Made by a program: the position numbers and the translations under genes. A stretch of DNA of 64,000 nucleotides from a virus. The stretch lies in the IMG/VR virus record IMGVR_UViG_3300020183_000059, positions 1 through 64,000 of that record. One strand, given 5' to 3'. Position 1 is the first letter of the stretch; every line of letters starts with the position of its first letter. Shown piece by piece: positions 17,375 through 25,840 of this stretch. The notes beneath the pieces were generated by a model, which saw nothing but the letters and a program-made list of their open reading frames with translations, made no database searches and had not been told where the DNA came from.

Positions 17375-17626
17375 ATGCTATATAACGATATTATAACTTA
17401 TAATGAAACAAATATAACATATACGGGAGTAGTTCAAATTAATGTTCCCGGAATTTCTAATCCTATTATTTTAAACAATATAACTTTTGTTATATTTTCA
17501 GCAGAAGATTTTTCAAATGCAACTACAATTGGATATGTTACTTTTGATTATGTTCCAAATGGAATTATCACCTTTGAAAACTTTAAAGATGAATATTATG
17601 GCGAAGTCTCAATAGAGACAGTTTAA
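17375..17626 (+). CDS. Small unknown protein at start of neck module
   Basis: This 83-residue protein is predicted to be beta-rich, with alternating hydrophobic residues (TYTGVVQINVPG, LNNITFVIFSAEDF, IGYVTFDYVPNGIITF). I do not recognise a family. A GGATCTGGAAT leader precedes the ATG. Position before the head-tail connector suggests a virion decoration or connector-associated protein. Confidence 0.5.
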   Translation: MLYNDIITYNETNITYTGVVQINVPGISNPIILNNITFVIFSAEDFSNATTIGYVTFDYVPNGIITFENFKDEYYGEVSIETV

Positions 17627-17691
17627 GTATTCAAAATAAAGCCTAAAAACACTACTATTACTACATAGTTTTATTTTAATTTGGAGTCTAT

Positions 17692-18591
17692 ATGACCGTT
17701 GGCAATGTCCTAGTAAATGATACCGTAAGGATTAAAGTTAGATTTATTGACACAGATCCTGCAACTGGTGGTCAAATAGATGTTAGTCCATCGACAGTAT
17801 CGGTTAAGATCTACGATTCTGATGACACAGAAATAGTCTCAACTTCTGCAACTTCTTTAACTTCTTCTCAGTTTTATTATGATTATACTCCAACTGAAGC
17901 TGGTCAATATAAGGTAACTTTTATTGGAACTTTAACTAATGGAAGTTTTATAACTGTTAATCAACAGCTTTATGTTAGTACTCCAACGGAGGAATTTAAA
18001 CCAACAGTAACACTAAGGGCAGATGAAACAATTACTTTTGCTCCAGATATAGAACCATTGTATTTAGATCCAGAAGAACTCAGATCGATTTTTCCAGATG
18101 CGAGCCTGCTTGAAATAGGTGAACTAATATATCATTATTCATTAGAAGTAAAAGAAATGTATGCAATACAAGATGATAATACTAATCCAGAACTTCCTTT
18201 TACCGTTCTTGAATATATTAAAGCAGCTGCAGCTTGTGAATTAAGCAGAACTTATGGTTTTGGCGGAGATGATGAACTTAGTGTTAAACTTGCAGATTTA
18301 GAAATAAGAAATAGTTCTGCACCCAGAAGTGTCGCAACTAGATCAAATGCAACTACATGGTGTCAAATAGCATCTTCTTTAAGAAGAGAGATTCTCGCTA
18401 AGAAAGTTTCAATGCGTGGAGTTATTCCTAAGGGTCTTCCAACAAAGAAGATCTTTAGCTCCGGAAAGACAATAGATCCTAATACTGGTGGAGTTATTTA
18501 TCTATCTGACAGAGAACTATATGGTCCTGGCAAAAGAGTGGTAGATGGAGAAGACCCCATGCCAGATAGAGGTCTAAGGCAGTATGATTGA
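17692..18591 (+). CDS. Head-tail connector with N-terminal Ig-like domain
   Basis: The product has 299 residues. Residues 1-100 form an Ig-like beta domain (NDTVRIKVRFIDTDPATGG, YTPTEAGQYKVTFIGTL). Residues 120-220 are helical and resemble head-tail connector proteins (LDPEELRSIFPDASLLEIGE, LEYIKAAAACELSRTYG). The C-terminus is basic, Gly/Pro-rich (VIPKGLPTKKIFSSGKT) and may insert between subunits. A TTTGGAGTC ribosome site lies before the ATG. It overlaps the next gene by 8 bases. Assignment is by position and helical pattern, not by a diagnostic motif. Confidence 0.6.
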   Translation: MTVGNVLVNDTVRIKVRFIDTDPATGGQIDVSPSTVSVKIYDSDDTEIVSTSATSLTSSQFYYDYTPTEAGQYKVTFIGTLTNGSFITVNQQLYVSTPTEEFKPTVTLRADETITFAPDIEPLYLDPEELRSIFPDASLLEIGELIYHYSLEVKEMYAIQDDNTNPELPFTVLEYIKAAAACELSRTYGFGGDDELSVKLADLEIRNSSAPRSVATRSNATTWCQIASSLRREILAKKVSMRGVIPKGLPTKKIFSSGKTIDPNTGGVIYLSDRELYGPGKRVVDGEDPMPDRGLRQYD

Positions 18592-18964
18592 TGCAAAAAG
18601 AGTTTTTAAAAAGATTCTGAGCGATTGGGGTCATGATATCTTCTACCAAAGAAGATTGTCAGATGACTTCGTATATTCTGATACGTTAGAGAGAATTACA
18701 ACAAGAAGCATGGTTGCAAAGACCTCCACAATGGCAACTAGACTACAAGAAGAGATGGAAGGTTACGTTGTCAATGCAGACATTATTTATTATTTCGAAG
18801 ATTGGGTAAAACCAAAATCTGGAGATAGAATATATGAAGAAGGAGACGGTTCTCTAGAAGATGCTATGATCTATGTAATAGATAGCGCACATGGTGTTAG
18901 GGGTCGTCAAGGAAAAATCAACTATTGGATAGTTGGTGCAACAAAAGAAAGTCCAAGTTCTTAA
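18584..18964 (+). CDS. Head completion / stopper-like neck protein
   Basis: This 126-residue protein has the pattern of head-closure or stopper proteins: a basic N-terminal helix (DAKRVFKKILSDWG), a central beta region and the marker DWVKPKSGDRIYEEGDG (about 77-93), followed by MIYVIDSAHGVRGRQGKINYW. In that family, a KxGDRI turn precedes a strand that closes the portal channel. Its neighbours (connector upstream, tail genes downstream) fit. Confidence 0.6.
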   Translation: MIDAKRVFKKILSDWGHDIFYQRRLSDDFVYSDTLERITTRSMVAKTSTMATRLQEEMEGYVVNADIIYYFEDWVKPKSGDRIYEEGDGSLEDAMIYVIDSAHGVRGRQGKINYWIVGATKESPSS

Positions 18965-20563
18965 ATGCTAGTAATAAGTCCAAATACTCAAGTAGAGATT
19001 CCTATTATATTTAGATCAGGCGTAAATTACACTGATCCAACTGGAAATATTAAAATACTTTTTCGCAGAGGAATGGATGGAGTAGGTCCAACAATACTTG
19101 GACCTTATTCAGTGAGCCCAAATGAGTCAACAATATCAACTGGATATTTATTTCCAATAGGTTCAAGTGATCCTGTTCATACTTTGAAAAAAAATTCTGT
19201 AGGATCTTACACATTATCATTTAAAACTCCACAAAATCTTTTTGATGGATTTTATTCTGTAGAGATAACAGCAGAAGTTGCAGGAGTTCAAGATTTTAAA
19301 GAAATAAATATTCAATCAAAAAAAGGCTACGCTTCATATCAAGATGGATATGATATAGGTTCTAAATCAATAAAGATTGACAATAGAGCAAGATATGACA
19401 GTGTTTCTGATTCATCAACAATGAATGTTTTATTGATTGGTCATACAGACGCAATACAACCATATGGTATTGTTAAAGTGAAGTCAATGCAAGAAGGCAT
19501 TAATATACTAAGAGGTGACTTTAATTCACCTCTCCTAAGAGGAATGTTCGATGCATACACTTCTGGAGCAAGAGATATATATTTGATGTCTGCAGGATAT
19601 ATGGCAGAGTATGTTCCTGATATCGATTCAAGAAATATATTAATATTTAAAGACAATTCAACAACTCCAAACACATATAGTTTCTATGACCTATATTACA
19701 ACAGGCTAGTAGAATGTTATAGGCTATTAGAAGACTATGAGTTCATTGACATTATTGTTCCATTAGAAGCTTCTATAATAAATACTGGTTCAAATAATTT
19801 CGTAAAACAGTTAGCTATTCATTGCAATAAAATGCAAGAAGAAACTGGCGAAGTGCAAATTGGAATTATTGGCTCTAGAAGCAATGGAGTCAAACAAGAA
19901 GATATAGATGAACTGTATACAAAAGATTTTGACATAGATAGCTCAATTACTCCAGATGGTTATATTACAAAAGATGATGGAAGATATGTTATTTTACTCT
20001 ATGGCGAAGCAGTTTTTAGTCACAAGCAACTTCAAAGAAGCTATACGTCAACTTTAGCAGCTGCAGTTGCAGGAATGTTGTCTTCAACTAGAATAGATAT
20101 GGGACTAACAAAAACTAGGATACCTTCTGCATTATCATTGCACGGAATTGATATAAATGCCGCCCAAGTAAAAAGACTACAAGAAAAGAAGATCAATACA
20201 GCAGTTAGAGGGCAAAGATCAAGAAGAGCCGCTTTATACGATATATATCTAACTAGCGATTATACTCAATCTATTAGTCAAAACTATGAAGACTCTTCAA
20301 ATGTTAGATTAGTTGCAACTATTATTAACGAAGTTCAGTCTTTGGGCAATTTAGCAATAGGTAAATTTGGTTATGAGAAAATTATAAGCTATGTTCAAGA
20401 ATTCTTATCTGCATTAAAATCATCAGGAGCACTTGTTAATTATAGGATGGATTCTTACGCAGATCGAGAAGAAAGAGGAGTCTTATATTTTAATATATCA
20501 GTTACTTCCTCAAGAACTTTAAGAGAAATATCTTTTAATGTTGCGACAGGTAAGGGGATATAA
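18965..20563 (+). CDS. Sheath-like tail or collar protein
   Basis: The product has 532 residues. Residues 1-125 are an Ig-like extension. Residues about 150-530 resemble the contractile sheath fold. KSMQEGINILRGDFNSPLLRG and YTSGARDIYLMSAGY parallel the sheath's domain that places subunits by gap in a ring. SYTSTLAAAVAGMLSSTRID parallels the sheath AGVxAxxD turn, and the C-terminus (RTLREISFNVATGKGI) parallels the sheath's closing strand. A clearer sheath gene lies at 21387, so this one may be a collar or sheath-terminator variant. It starts directly after the previous stop and shares one base with the next start. Confidence 0.55.
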   Translation: MLVISPNTQVEIPIIFRSGVNYTDPTGNIKILFRRGMDGVGPTILGPYSVSPNESTISTGYLFPIGSSDPVHTLKKNSVGSYTLSFKTPQNLFDGFYSVEITAEVAGVQDFKEINIQSKKGYASYQDGYDIGSKSIKIDNRARYDSVSDSSTMNVLLIGHTDAIQPYGIVKVKSMQEGINILRGDFNSPLLRGMFDAYTSGARDIYLMSAGYMAEYVPDIDSRNILIFKDNSTTPNTYSFYDLYYNRLVECYRLLEDYEFIDIIVPLEASIINTGSNNFVKQLAIHCNKMQEETGEVQIGIIGSRSNGVKQEDIDELYTKDFDIDSSITPDGYITKDDGRYVILLYGEAVFSHKQLQRSYTSTLAAAVAGMLSSTRIDMGLTKTRIPSALSLHGIDINAAQVKRLQEKKINTAVRGQRSRRAALYDIYLTSDYTQSISQNYEDSSNVRLVATIINEVQSLGNLAIGKFGYEKIISYVQEFLSALKSSGALVNYRMDSYADREERGVLYFNISVTSSRTLREISFNVATGKGI

Positions 20564-21300
20564 TGACCCAAAATACAATTGGATTCCCATCTGGAAATAC
20601 CAATGATATAAGTTACGATAGAATTTTTGGTGAGCCACTTCAGGCTAGTGGAAATTTAACATACCTTGAATTTATAGCAGTAGTTAAAGCACTTTGGGAA
20701 AATGCATATCCAGATATTAAAATAGTTCCATCACAAGGTGGCAGGTATGCAGAATATCCTGTGATAGCATATGGGCTCGAACTTAGAAAAACTCACACAA
20801 GTGAGCCAAAGCCAAGAACAAGAACTACTCAAACAAATAAGAATGTTGTTGTTTTTGGACAAAGATTTCAAAATATTGTCAGTTTTACCGTAATGACAGA
20901 AGCTGACTCTGGAATAGCCCAGGGCACTGCTAAGAGATATTCTGGGTCAGAAGTTGCAGATAATATTGTAGAGATATTTGAGGACTTTATGCTTGAGCAT
21001 ACTCCTGTTTTTAAAAGATTAGGAGCTTCAGAATTCGTGTATTCTAGAAGGCTCTCTGATTCAGATGAAAATAGAGACAGTGCCGACATTTGTAAAAGAA
21101 CTGTTACCTATATGTTAACAACTGAGAAGTTATTTGCACAGACAATCGATCAAATTGAGAAGATAGTCATAGACGTGAGAAGGTATATGGCTTATGAAAA
21201 TTCTATATGGGAAGAAGCCTTATCTCCTGCTACTCCCAATTTCGCTGGGACTGAAGTTAATATAATAGACCTATATCAAAGTGCTACTCCAGACTGTTAA
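20563..21300 (+). CDS. Probable tail terminator protein
   Basis: The product has 245 residues. It lies between neck genes and the sheath gene, where tail terminators are found in contractile phages. The core has an alpha/beta pattern with YLEFIAVVKALWENAYPDI, VVVFGQRFQNIVSFTVMTE (a central beta strand) and a helix EVADNIVEIFEDFMLEHTPVF. Tail terminators form a hexamer capping tube and sheath. There is no diagnostic motif, so this rests on position and fold pattern. Confidence 0.5.
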   Translation: MTQNTIGFPSGNTNDISYDRIFGEPLQASGNLTYLEFIAVVKALWENAYPDIKIVPSQGGRYAEYPVIAYGLELRKTHTSEPKPRTRTTQTNKNVVVFGQRFQNIVSFTVMTEADSGIAQGTAKRYSGSEVADNIVEIFEDFMLEHTPVFKRLGASEFVYSRRLSDSDENRDSADICKRTVTYMLTTEKLFAQTIDQIEKIVIDVRRYMAYENSIWEEALSPATPNFAGTEVNIIDLYQSATPDC

Positions 21301-21306
21301 TGTAGT

Positions 21307-21333
21307 TTGTTTTTACAAGTTCTCTGTTACTAT
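21307..21333 (+). promoter_or_regulatory. Probable promoter of tail sheath gene
   Basis: An extended -10 element TG-t-TACTAT (21325-21333) follows a weak TTGTTT (21307-21312; spacing 15) in the 86-base gap before the sheath gene. The gap has no open reading frame and is the natural site for extra expression of the very abundant sheath and tube proteins. Confidence 0.45.
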
Positions 21334-21386
21334 ATTTCCTGAAGTAAACATATTCTTATTTGCCGCAATCGGAGGTCTATAGTCCA

Positions 21387-22649
21387 ATGGCTCTACCAGG
21401 TGTAAAAACAATTATAAAGGATCGCTTTTACAGCATTTCTAGACAAGACATTCCTGTCGGTCCAAAGATCTGTGTAATCGCTAAGAGAAATAATGCCGAT
21501 AATACCGGCAACGTGAAGGATCTTGACGTAGTTCAAGCTACTAGCGAAAAAGATGTTATTGATGCATTTGGTCTAGATTCAGATGCACATAAAGCATACT
21601 TTGAATTGATTGCAGGTGGAGCTGAAAGAATTTTCATTGTTCCACTACCATCAAATACAGCGTGGAACTACTCATCTGGCACAGTAACATCAGGTGGCAC
21701 AAGCGTTTTTGATGCCGCATTTGATGCAGCTGAGTCTTGTCAGCCAGACATTATTGTTCCTTGGGGTAGAGGCGCAAAGACAACTGACTTTGACTATGAA
21801 CCAGGAGCAACACCAGGCTGGCCAGGCGATGTTTATGGCTTTGTTGCTGACAACTCAAGCTCAGCAAATAGCTTTGTTGCTAAGGTTGGTAAAAAAATTA
21901 AGGAAATTTCAGAGAATAGCTACCCATGCTTTGCGATCATGGGTGTCAAGCCTTATGTTGATGGTTCTTCAGAGATTATGACACCAAGTGAAGTAGCAAC
22001 ACATATTGGCTCAGGTGGTCTTGCAGGTCTTGTGTCAAGAACAGATGCAACTTTTGAAGCTGGTGGTGCAAATGACGGAGCAAATAAGTACGTTGTTGTT
22101 ATTGCTTCAGAACTCAAGCCCGTTAACTACGACAGCACATGGGGATTTGCTAATGGTGCAACTACATTTGCTGCAGCTATTTCAAGAATGGCTTCGTTTA
22201 CTTCTCCAATAAACAAGACAGCATACAACGTTGCATCAATCAGATACAACCCAACTAGAACTCAGCAACTCGCAATGTCAGAGAAGGGATCCAACTTTAT
22301 TGCTCTTAACTTCAATAAGGTTCCTACATTTGTTGAAGGCCTCACAATGGCACAGCCAACTTCTGACTACACAAGAATTTCTACTTTTAGAATAATCTCA
22401 GAAGCAGCTACTTTGGTGAGACAAGTATGTCAGAAGTTTATTGGTGAAGCATCAACACTTCAGACACGTAACTCAATGGAGACAGCAATTACTTCTGCAC
22501 TTAGAGGTATGCAACAAATGGGTGCCCTGCTCAGCAGTGACTTTAGCGTAAGCTACTTCCCTGCAGAAAACAAGGCGTTTGTTGACCTCGTATTAACACC
22601 AGCATTTGAACTCAAGACAATTGAAGTTCAAGTCGCACTAAGCATATAA
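21387..22649 (+). CDS. Tail sheath protein
   Basis: The ATG at 21387 is chosen because GGAGGT lies 10 bases upstream; the in-frame TTG at 21360 has no ribosome site. The product has 420 residues. It shows sheath-family features: MALPGVKTIIKDR at the N-terminus, an insertion domain after VVQATSEKDVIDAFG and YFELIAGGAERIFIVPLPS, a central variable domain, then a conserved C-terminal half (FRIISEAATLVRQVCQKFIGE, METAITSALRGMQQ, ending LTPAFELKTIEVQVALSI). Sheath subunits form the contractile sleeve around the tube. Base composition is somewhat richer in GC than neighbours, as expected for a highly expressed gene. Confidence 0.85.
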   Translation: MALPGVKTIIKDRFYSISRQDIPVGPKICVIAKRNNADNTGNVKDLDVVQATSEKDVIDAFGLDSDAHKAYFELIAGGAERIFIVPLPSNTAWNYSSGTVTSGGTSVFDAAFDAAESCQPDIIVPWGRGAKTTDFDYEPGATPGWPGDVYGFVADNSSSANSFVAKVGKKIKEISENSYPCFAIMGVKPYVDGSSEIMTPSEVATHIGSGGLAGLVSRTDATFEAGGANDGANKYVVVIASELKPVNYDSTWGFANGATTFAAAISRMASFTSPINKTAYNVASIRYNPTRTQQLAMSEKGSNFIALNFNKVPTFVEGLTMAQPTSDYTRISTFRIISEAATLVRQVCQKFIGEASTLQTRNSMETAITSALRGMQQMGALLSSDFSVSYFPAENKAFVDLVLTPAFELKTIEVQVALSI

Positions 22650-22675
22650 TAAATACCGTATTGGAGGGTATATAA

Positions 22676-23383
22676 ATGGCTGATGATTATTATGATGGCC
22701 CGGTTAATAAGTATCTTAATACTTACACAACCTTTTCGGGCGCAGATATAGTTGCTACCTTTGGTGGCGTTGAAATTGGTGCACTTTCTGGCATTACCTT
22801 CTCGGTAACCAGAGAAAAAGCCCCAATCTACACAATGGGTTCACCAAACCCACGTTCTTTCTCAAGAGGCAAGAGAGGTATCGCAGGATCATTAATCTTT
22901 ACAGTTTTTGATAGACCAGCCCTCTATCAAATGCTTGAGACTAACTACACCAATAGCAATCCACAGAACTTTTTCACAAGAGTAAGCAATACTCTTCCTG
23001 GTGATGCGAATCATAAGAGAGGCATTGCAGAGTTTGATAAGCAAGAGCTTGATATCGTTTCTCAGGTTCCTTTCTACGCAGACCAGATTCCGCCATTTGA
23101 TATTACAATCACCTTTGCTAACGAGTATGGCCAGGGTGCGGTAAGATCAATCTATGGAGTTGAGCTTCTTAATGAAGGTTCAGGAGCTTCAATGGATGAC
23201 ATTGTTATCGAAGAGACAATGACCTACGTTGCTCGTGAAATTGGCCCAATGTATAAGATATCAAACGCTCAGTTGACTGGTGGTATTTTTGGTGGAGATA
23301 ATCCACTTAAGAAGATCATCAACGAGAGCACTCCTACTACAGCCGGTCTAAACAAAAACGGCACTAAGATAATTAGACCATAA
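22676..23383 (+). CDS. Tail tube protein
   Basis: This 235-residue protein follows a strong TTGGAGGG ribosome site. ATFGGVEIGALSGITFSVTR (27-46), MGSPNPRSFSRGKRGIAGS and LIFTVFDR (57-80) are a beta-barrel pattern typical of tail tube proteins in large contractile phages. QIPPFDITITFANEYGQGAV and a final VIEETMTYVAREIGPM complete the barrel. It would form the hexameric rings through which DNA passes. It is followed by a terminator, and two further paralogues lie downstream. Confidence 0.8.
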   Translation: MADDYYDGPVNKYLNTYTTFSGADIVATFGGVEIGALSGITFSVTREKAPIYTMGSPNPRSFSRGKRGIAGSLIFTVFDRPALYQMLETNYTNSNPQNFFTRVSNTLPGDANHKRGIAEFDKQELDIVSQVPFYADQIPPFDITITFANEYGQGAVRSIYGVELLNEGSGASMDDIVIEETMTYVAREIGPMYKISNAQLTGGIFGGDNPLKKIINESTPTTAGLNKNGTKIIRP

Positions 23384-23405
23384 AATCTAAATATTATATT
23401 TAAAT

Positions 23406-23446
23406 AATGTGGGGGCTGGATTTTTTCTAGTCCCCACATTTATTTT
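23406..23446 (+). terminator. Intrinsic terminator after tail tube gene
   Basis: AATGTGGGGGCT pairs with AGTCCCCACATT around an 11-base loop (one G-U pair), giving a 12-base-pair stem, followed by TATTTT. It is by far the clearest terminator of the window and separates the highly expressed sheath and tube genes from less abundant baseplate genes. Confidence 0.85.
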
Positions 23447-23456
23447 ATAAAGGATA

Positions 23457-24188
23457 ATGATGTTTAACAAAAATAATTCTTGGAATTATGATGAAGGTTC
23501 TTTTTCAAAATATAGAATAGATCATAATCTTCCAGATCCTTTTTCAAACATGTCATTTGCTGGCGTCGATATCTCCGCAGCAATGGTAATACCAGCAATC
23601 AACAGAGATACTGGAACAATAGAGGGAACAGATGTTCTTAATCTTGGCGAACTACAAACAATATCATATTCAGTCCACAGAGAAAATGCACCAGTAAGAA
23701 CAATTGGCCACGTAAATCCAAGGGGCTTTATAAAGGGTGGAAGAACAATAGGTGGGTCTTTAATCTTCACAGTCTTTAACGAGTATGCTTTTTATAGGAT
23801 TAGAGAATTCAGACAAATGATGTCTGAAACAGGTCTATTTTTTGCTCCACTTGCAGATATGTTACCGCCATTTGATATCGTTCTTAGCTTTTTTAATGAG
23901 TATGGCCTCGGTGCAAAAATGAAAATTTATGGCGTTACTATAGTAGATGAAGGTCAGACAATGTCTGTTGATGACTTAATTACTGAGCAGACATATGTAT
24001 ATATGGCAAGAGGAATTCAGCCATTAGTAAGCATGGAAACAGATCCACTACTTTTGCCTAATGATGAAAGAGCAATGTATCTTCAAAGGCAGAAGAATTT
24101 CTACTCTGAAAAAACACTCAAGTCTTATACTGAATTAATTGATAGAATAGTTCCACCACAACCTAAAGCTCCAAGAAACGTTAGGTAG
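23457..24188 (+). CDS. Tail tube paralogue 2
   Basis: This 243-residue protein is clearly related to the tube protein: ELQTISYSVHRENAPVRTIG, VNPRGFIKGGRTIGGSLIFTVFN (75-97), MLPPFDIVLSFFNEYGLGAK and LITEQTYVYMARGIQPL. An N-terminal addition replaces the tube's short start. ATG 23457 or 23460 is possible behind AAAGGATA. It follows the terminator, so it is presumably made in lower amounts. It may form the tube's first or last ring or a baseplate adaptor, as described for tube-fold baseplate proteins in other contractile machines. Confidence 0.7.
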   Translation: MMFNKNNSWNYDEGSFSKYRIDHNLPDPFSNMSFAGVDISAAMVIPAINRDTGTIEGTDVLNLGELQTISYSVHRENAPVRTIGHVNPRGFIKGGRTIGGSLIFTVFNEYAFYRIREFRQMMSETGLFFAPLADMLPPFDIVLSFFNEYGLGAKMKIYGVTIVDEGQTMSVDDLITEQTYVYMARGIQPLVSMETDPLLLPNDERAMYLQRQKNFYSEKTLKSYTELIDRIVPPQPKAPRNVR

Positions 24189-24194
24189 TAATAA

Positions 24195-25253
24195 ATGGCA
24201 TCAGATTTTGATTATAAAGATGTTGTTGGAAATAGATCTTATAGACCGTTTACAACTTATTTGCCAGCAGATCTTCAAGAAAGACTTTATGGTCGTGGAG
24301 GATCACTTCCATCTACAACAATCAGAACAGGCAAGTCATTTGATCCACTGAATGAAAAAGTCGATGCACAGTGGGCTGGCAAAACATCTGATGGGGAAAA
24401 ATTTAATACCTATTATGATTATTATTTTACTGGCGAAGACATTAGAGTTTATATAGATGGTTTATTTGATCCAGAATATGAATTGGATTTAGCCGGAGTT
24501 GCATTTTCAATTAGCCAAGAAAAGCAACCACTGTATGGTTTTTGGTCCTATACGTATGATGTCATTATGAGTGGAGTAAGAATCATTAATGGCCAGTTCT
24601 CGATGTATTCTAGGTATCCAGGAAGAATGCGTGAGCTACTATCTGTTGCCGCTGAACAAAGAATTTTGTTTAACAATGGAGATAAGAATGCCAGAATACA
24701 ATCTTACTTATCGGGCAGAGATGAACAGTCTATTGAAGATGAAAAAAACATAAGAAGATACTGGAATAGATCTAATTTAGATAGACTAGCCGCAGATTCA
24801 GATGGCTCGGATCAAAGAAACATTTTTAGTGCGCACCCACCATTTAATTTAATTATTAAATACGGAACTCAAGAAGGATCAGTTTCAACAATAGCTAGAA
24901 ATAAGGGAACTAATTCAGAAGATGATTTTGATACTCTAGATAGATTGATGGCAACAGATTTTAACGAGAGACTTGTAAAGCCAGGAAAAGTAGCTGTTGA
25001 AATGGACATAGTTATACAAGATGTAAATCTGTCATCGATGAATCTAAGTGTCACTCCTGGTGGAGTTGCAGTTGTTGAAAACTACTCTTTTATAGCAAGA
25101 GATATGTATGTTTCTAATGGAAATATAAGATCTACAGATAAGTCAATACTTTCTGATGTTGAATCGGAAGGAACAAAACAAACAGATTCAAACAAGGTAC
25201 AGCCACCATTAACACCTAATGAGCTAAGATTACTAAATGAAAGAACTAAATAA
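24195..25253 (+). CDS. Tail tube paralogue 3, enlarged
   Basis: The product has 352 residues. It keeps the tube plan: LDLAGVAFSISQEKQPLYGF (about 96-115), SGVRIINGQFSMYSR, a HPPFNLIIKYG strand and a C-terminal VAVVENYSFIARDMYV. About 90 extra residues come first, and a charged insertion with GRDEQSIEDEKNIRRYWN lies in the middle. The conserved RGKRGIAGS motif of the tube is lost. It is likely a tube-baseplate junction ring. It starts seven bases after the preceding stop. Confidence 0.6.
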   Translation: MASDFDYKDVVGNRSYRPFTTYLPADLQERLYGRGGSLPSTTIRTGKSFDPLNEKVDAQWAGKTSDGEKFNTYYDYYFTGEDIRVYIDGLFDPEYELDLAGVAFSISQEKQPLYGFWSYTYDVIMSGVRIINGQFSMYSRYPGRMRELLSVAAEQRILFNNGDKNARIQSYLSGRDEQSIEDEKNIRRYWNRSNLDRLAADSDGSDQRNIFSAHPPFNLIIKYGTQEGSVSTIARNKGTNSEDDFDTLDRLMATDFNERLVKPGKVAVEMDIVIQDVNLSSMNLSVTPGGVAVVENYSFIARDMYVSNGNIRSTDKSILSDVESEGTKQTDSNKVQPPLTPNELRLLNERTK

Positions 25254-25254
25254 T

Positions 25255-25284
25255 TTGTATTTTAAAATTTGTTCATGTTATAAT
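25255..25284 (+). promoter_or_regulatory. Promoter for chaperone and tape-measure operon
   Basis: TTGTAT (25255-25260), an 18-base spacer and a perfect extended -10 TG-t-TATAAT (25276-25284) lie in the 65-base gap after 25253, followed by an AGGAG ribosome site and ATG 25319. This is the best -10 match in the window. Confidence 0.6.
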
Positions 25285-25318
25285 ATGTCAAAGTGTATTT
25301 ATTTAAATAGGAGAAATA

Positions 25319-25837
25319 ATGACTGAAGGAAGAAAAGTAGTTGTAAAACAGTCACCTGAATTGGCACAAGAGGTTGGTTCGGATGAAGCATATATAGTCC
25401 AAGAAAAAAATATTTCTGAGATTGAAGAAGAAGAAATAGAGATTGCACAAGAACCAAGTACGGTTGAAGATCTTGATGATGAAGAGTTGATTTGGCCAAA
25501 TGGACCAACTGCACGAATGATTAAAGACTGGAAGAGTGAGCATGGAGACGTTTACGTTACTTCAATCACTTATGATAAGCACATAGCATGGAGAACTCTT
25601 ACGAGATTAGAATATAAGAATCTTGTAAGAAAGATGGAACAGTTAATTGAAGCTGGTCAGTTATCTTCAGCGGAAGCCAATCTTTGGAATGAAGAAGCAA
25701 TTTCTGAGATTTGTGTTCTTTATCCCGCTTATGACAAGCAGAGTATTGTTGGAGAGTTGGCAGGACTTCCTTCGCTTATAGCTCAAGAAGTTCTAGAAGC
25801 TTCTGGCTTCGTTGCCCTTGAGGTTCGTCAGTTATAG
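25319..25837 (+). CDS. Tail assembly chaperone 1
   Basis: This 172-residue protein lies just before the tape-measure gene. After an acidic N-terminal 55 residues comes a domain (IKDWKSEHGDVYVTSITYDK, AWRTLTRLEYKNLV, EEAISEICVLYP, LPSLIAQEVLEASGF) that repeats in the next gene. In long-tailed phages, the two chaperones before the tape measure keep it soluble and are usually made by a -1 frameshift. Here they are separate paralogous genes. A clear ATAGGAGAAATA ribosome site precedes the ATG. Confidence 0.65.
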   Translation: MTEGRKVVVKQSPELAQEVGSDEAYIVQEKNISEIEEEEIEIAQEPSTVEDLDDEELIWPNGPTARMIKDWKSEHGDVYVTSITYDKHIAWRTLTRLEYKNLVRKMEQLIEAGQLSSAEANLWNEEAISEICVLYPAYDKQSIVGELAGLPSLIAQEVLEASGFVALEVRQL

Positions 25838-25840
25838 TTA

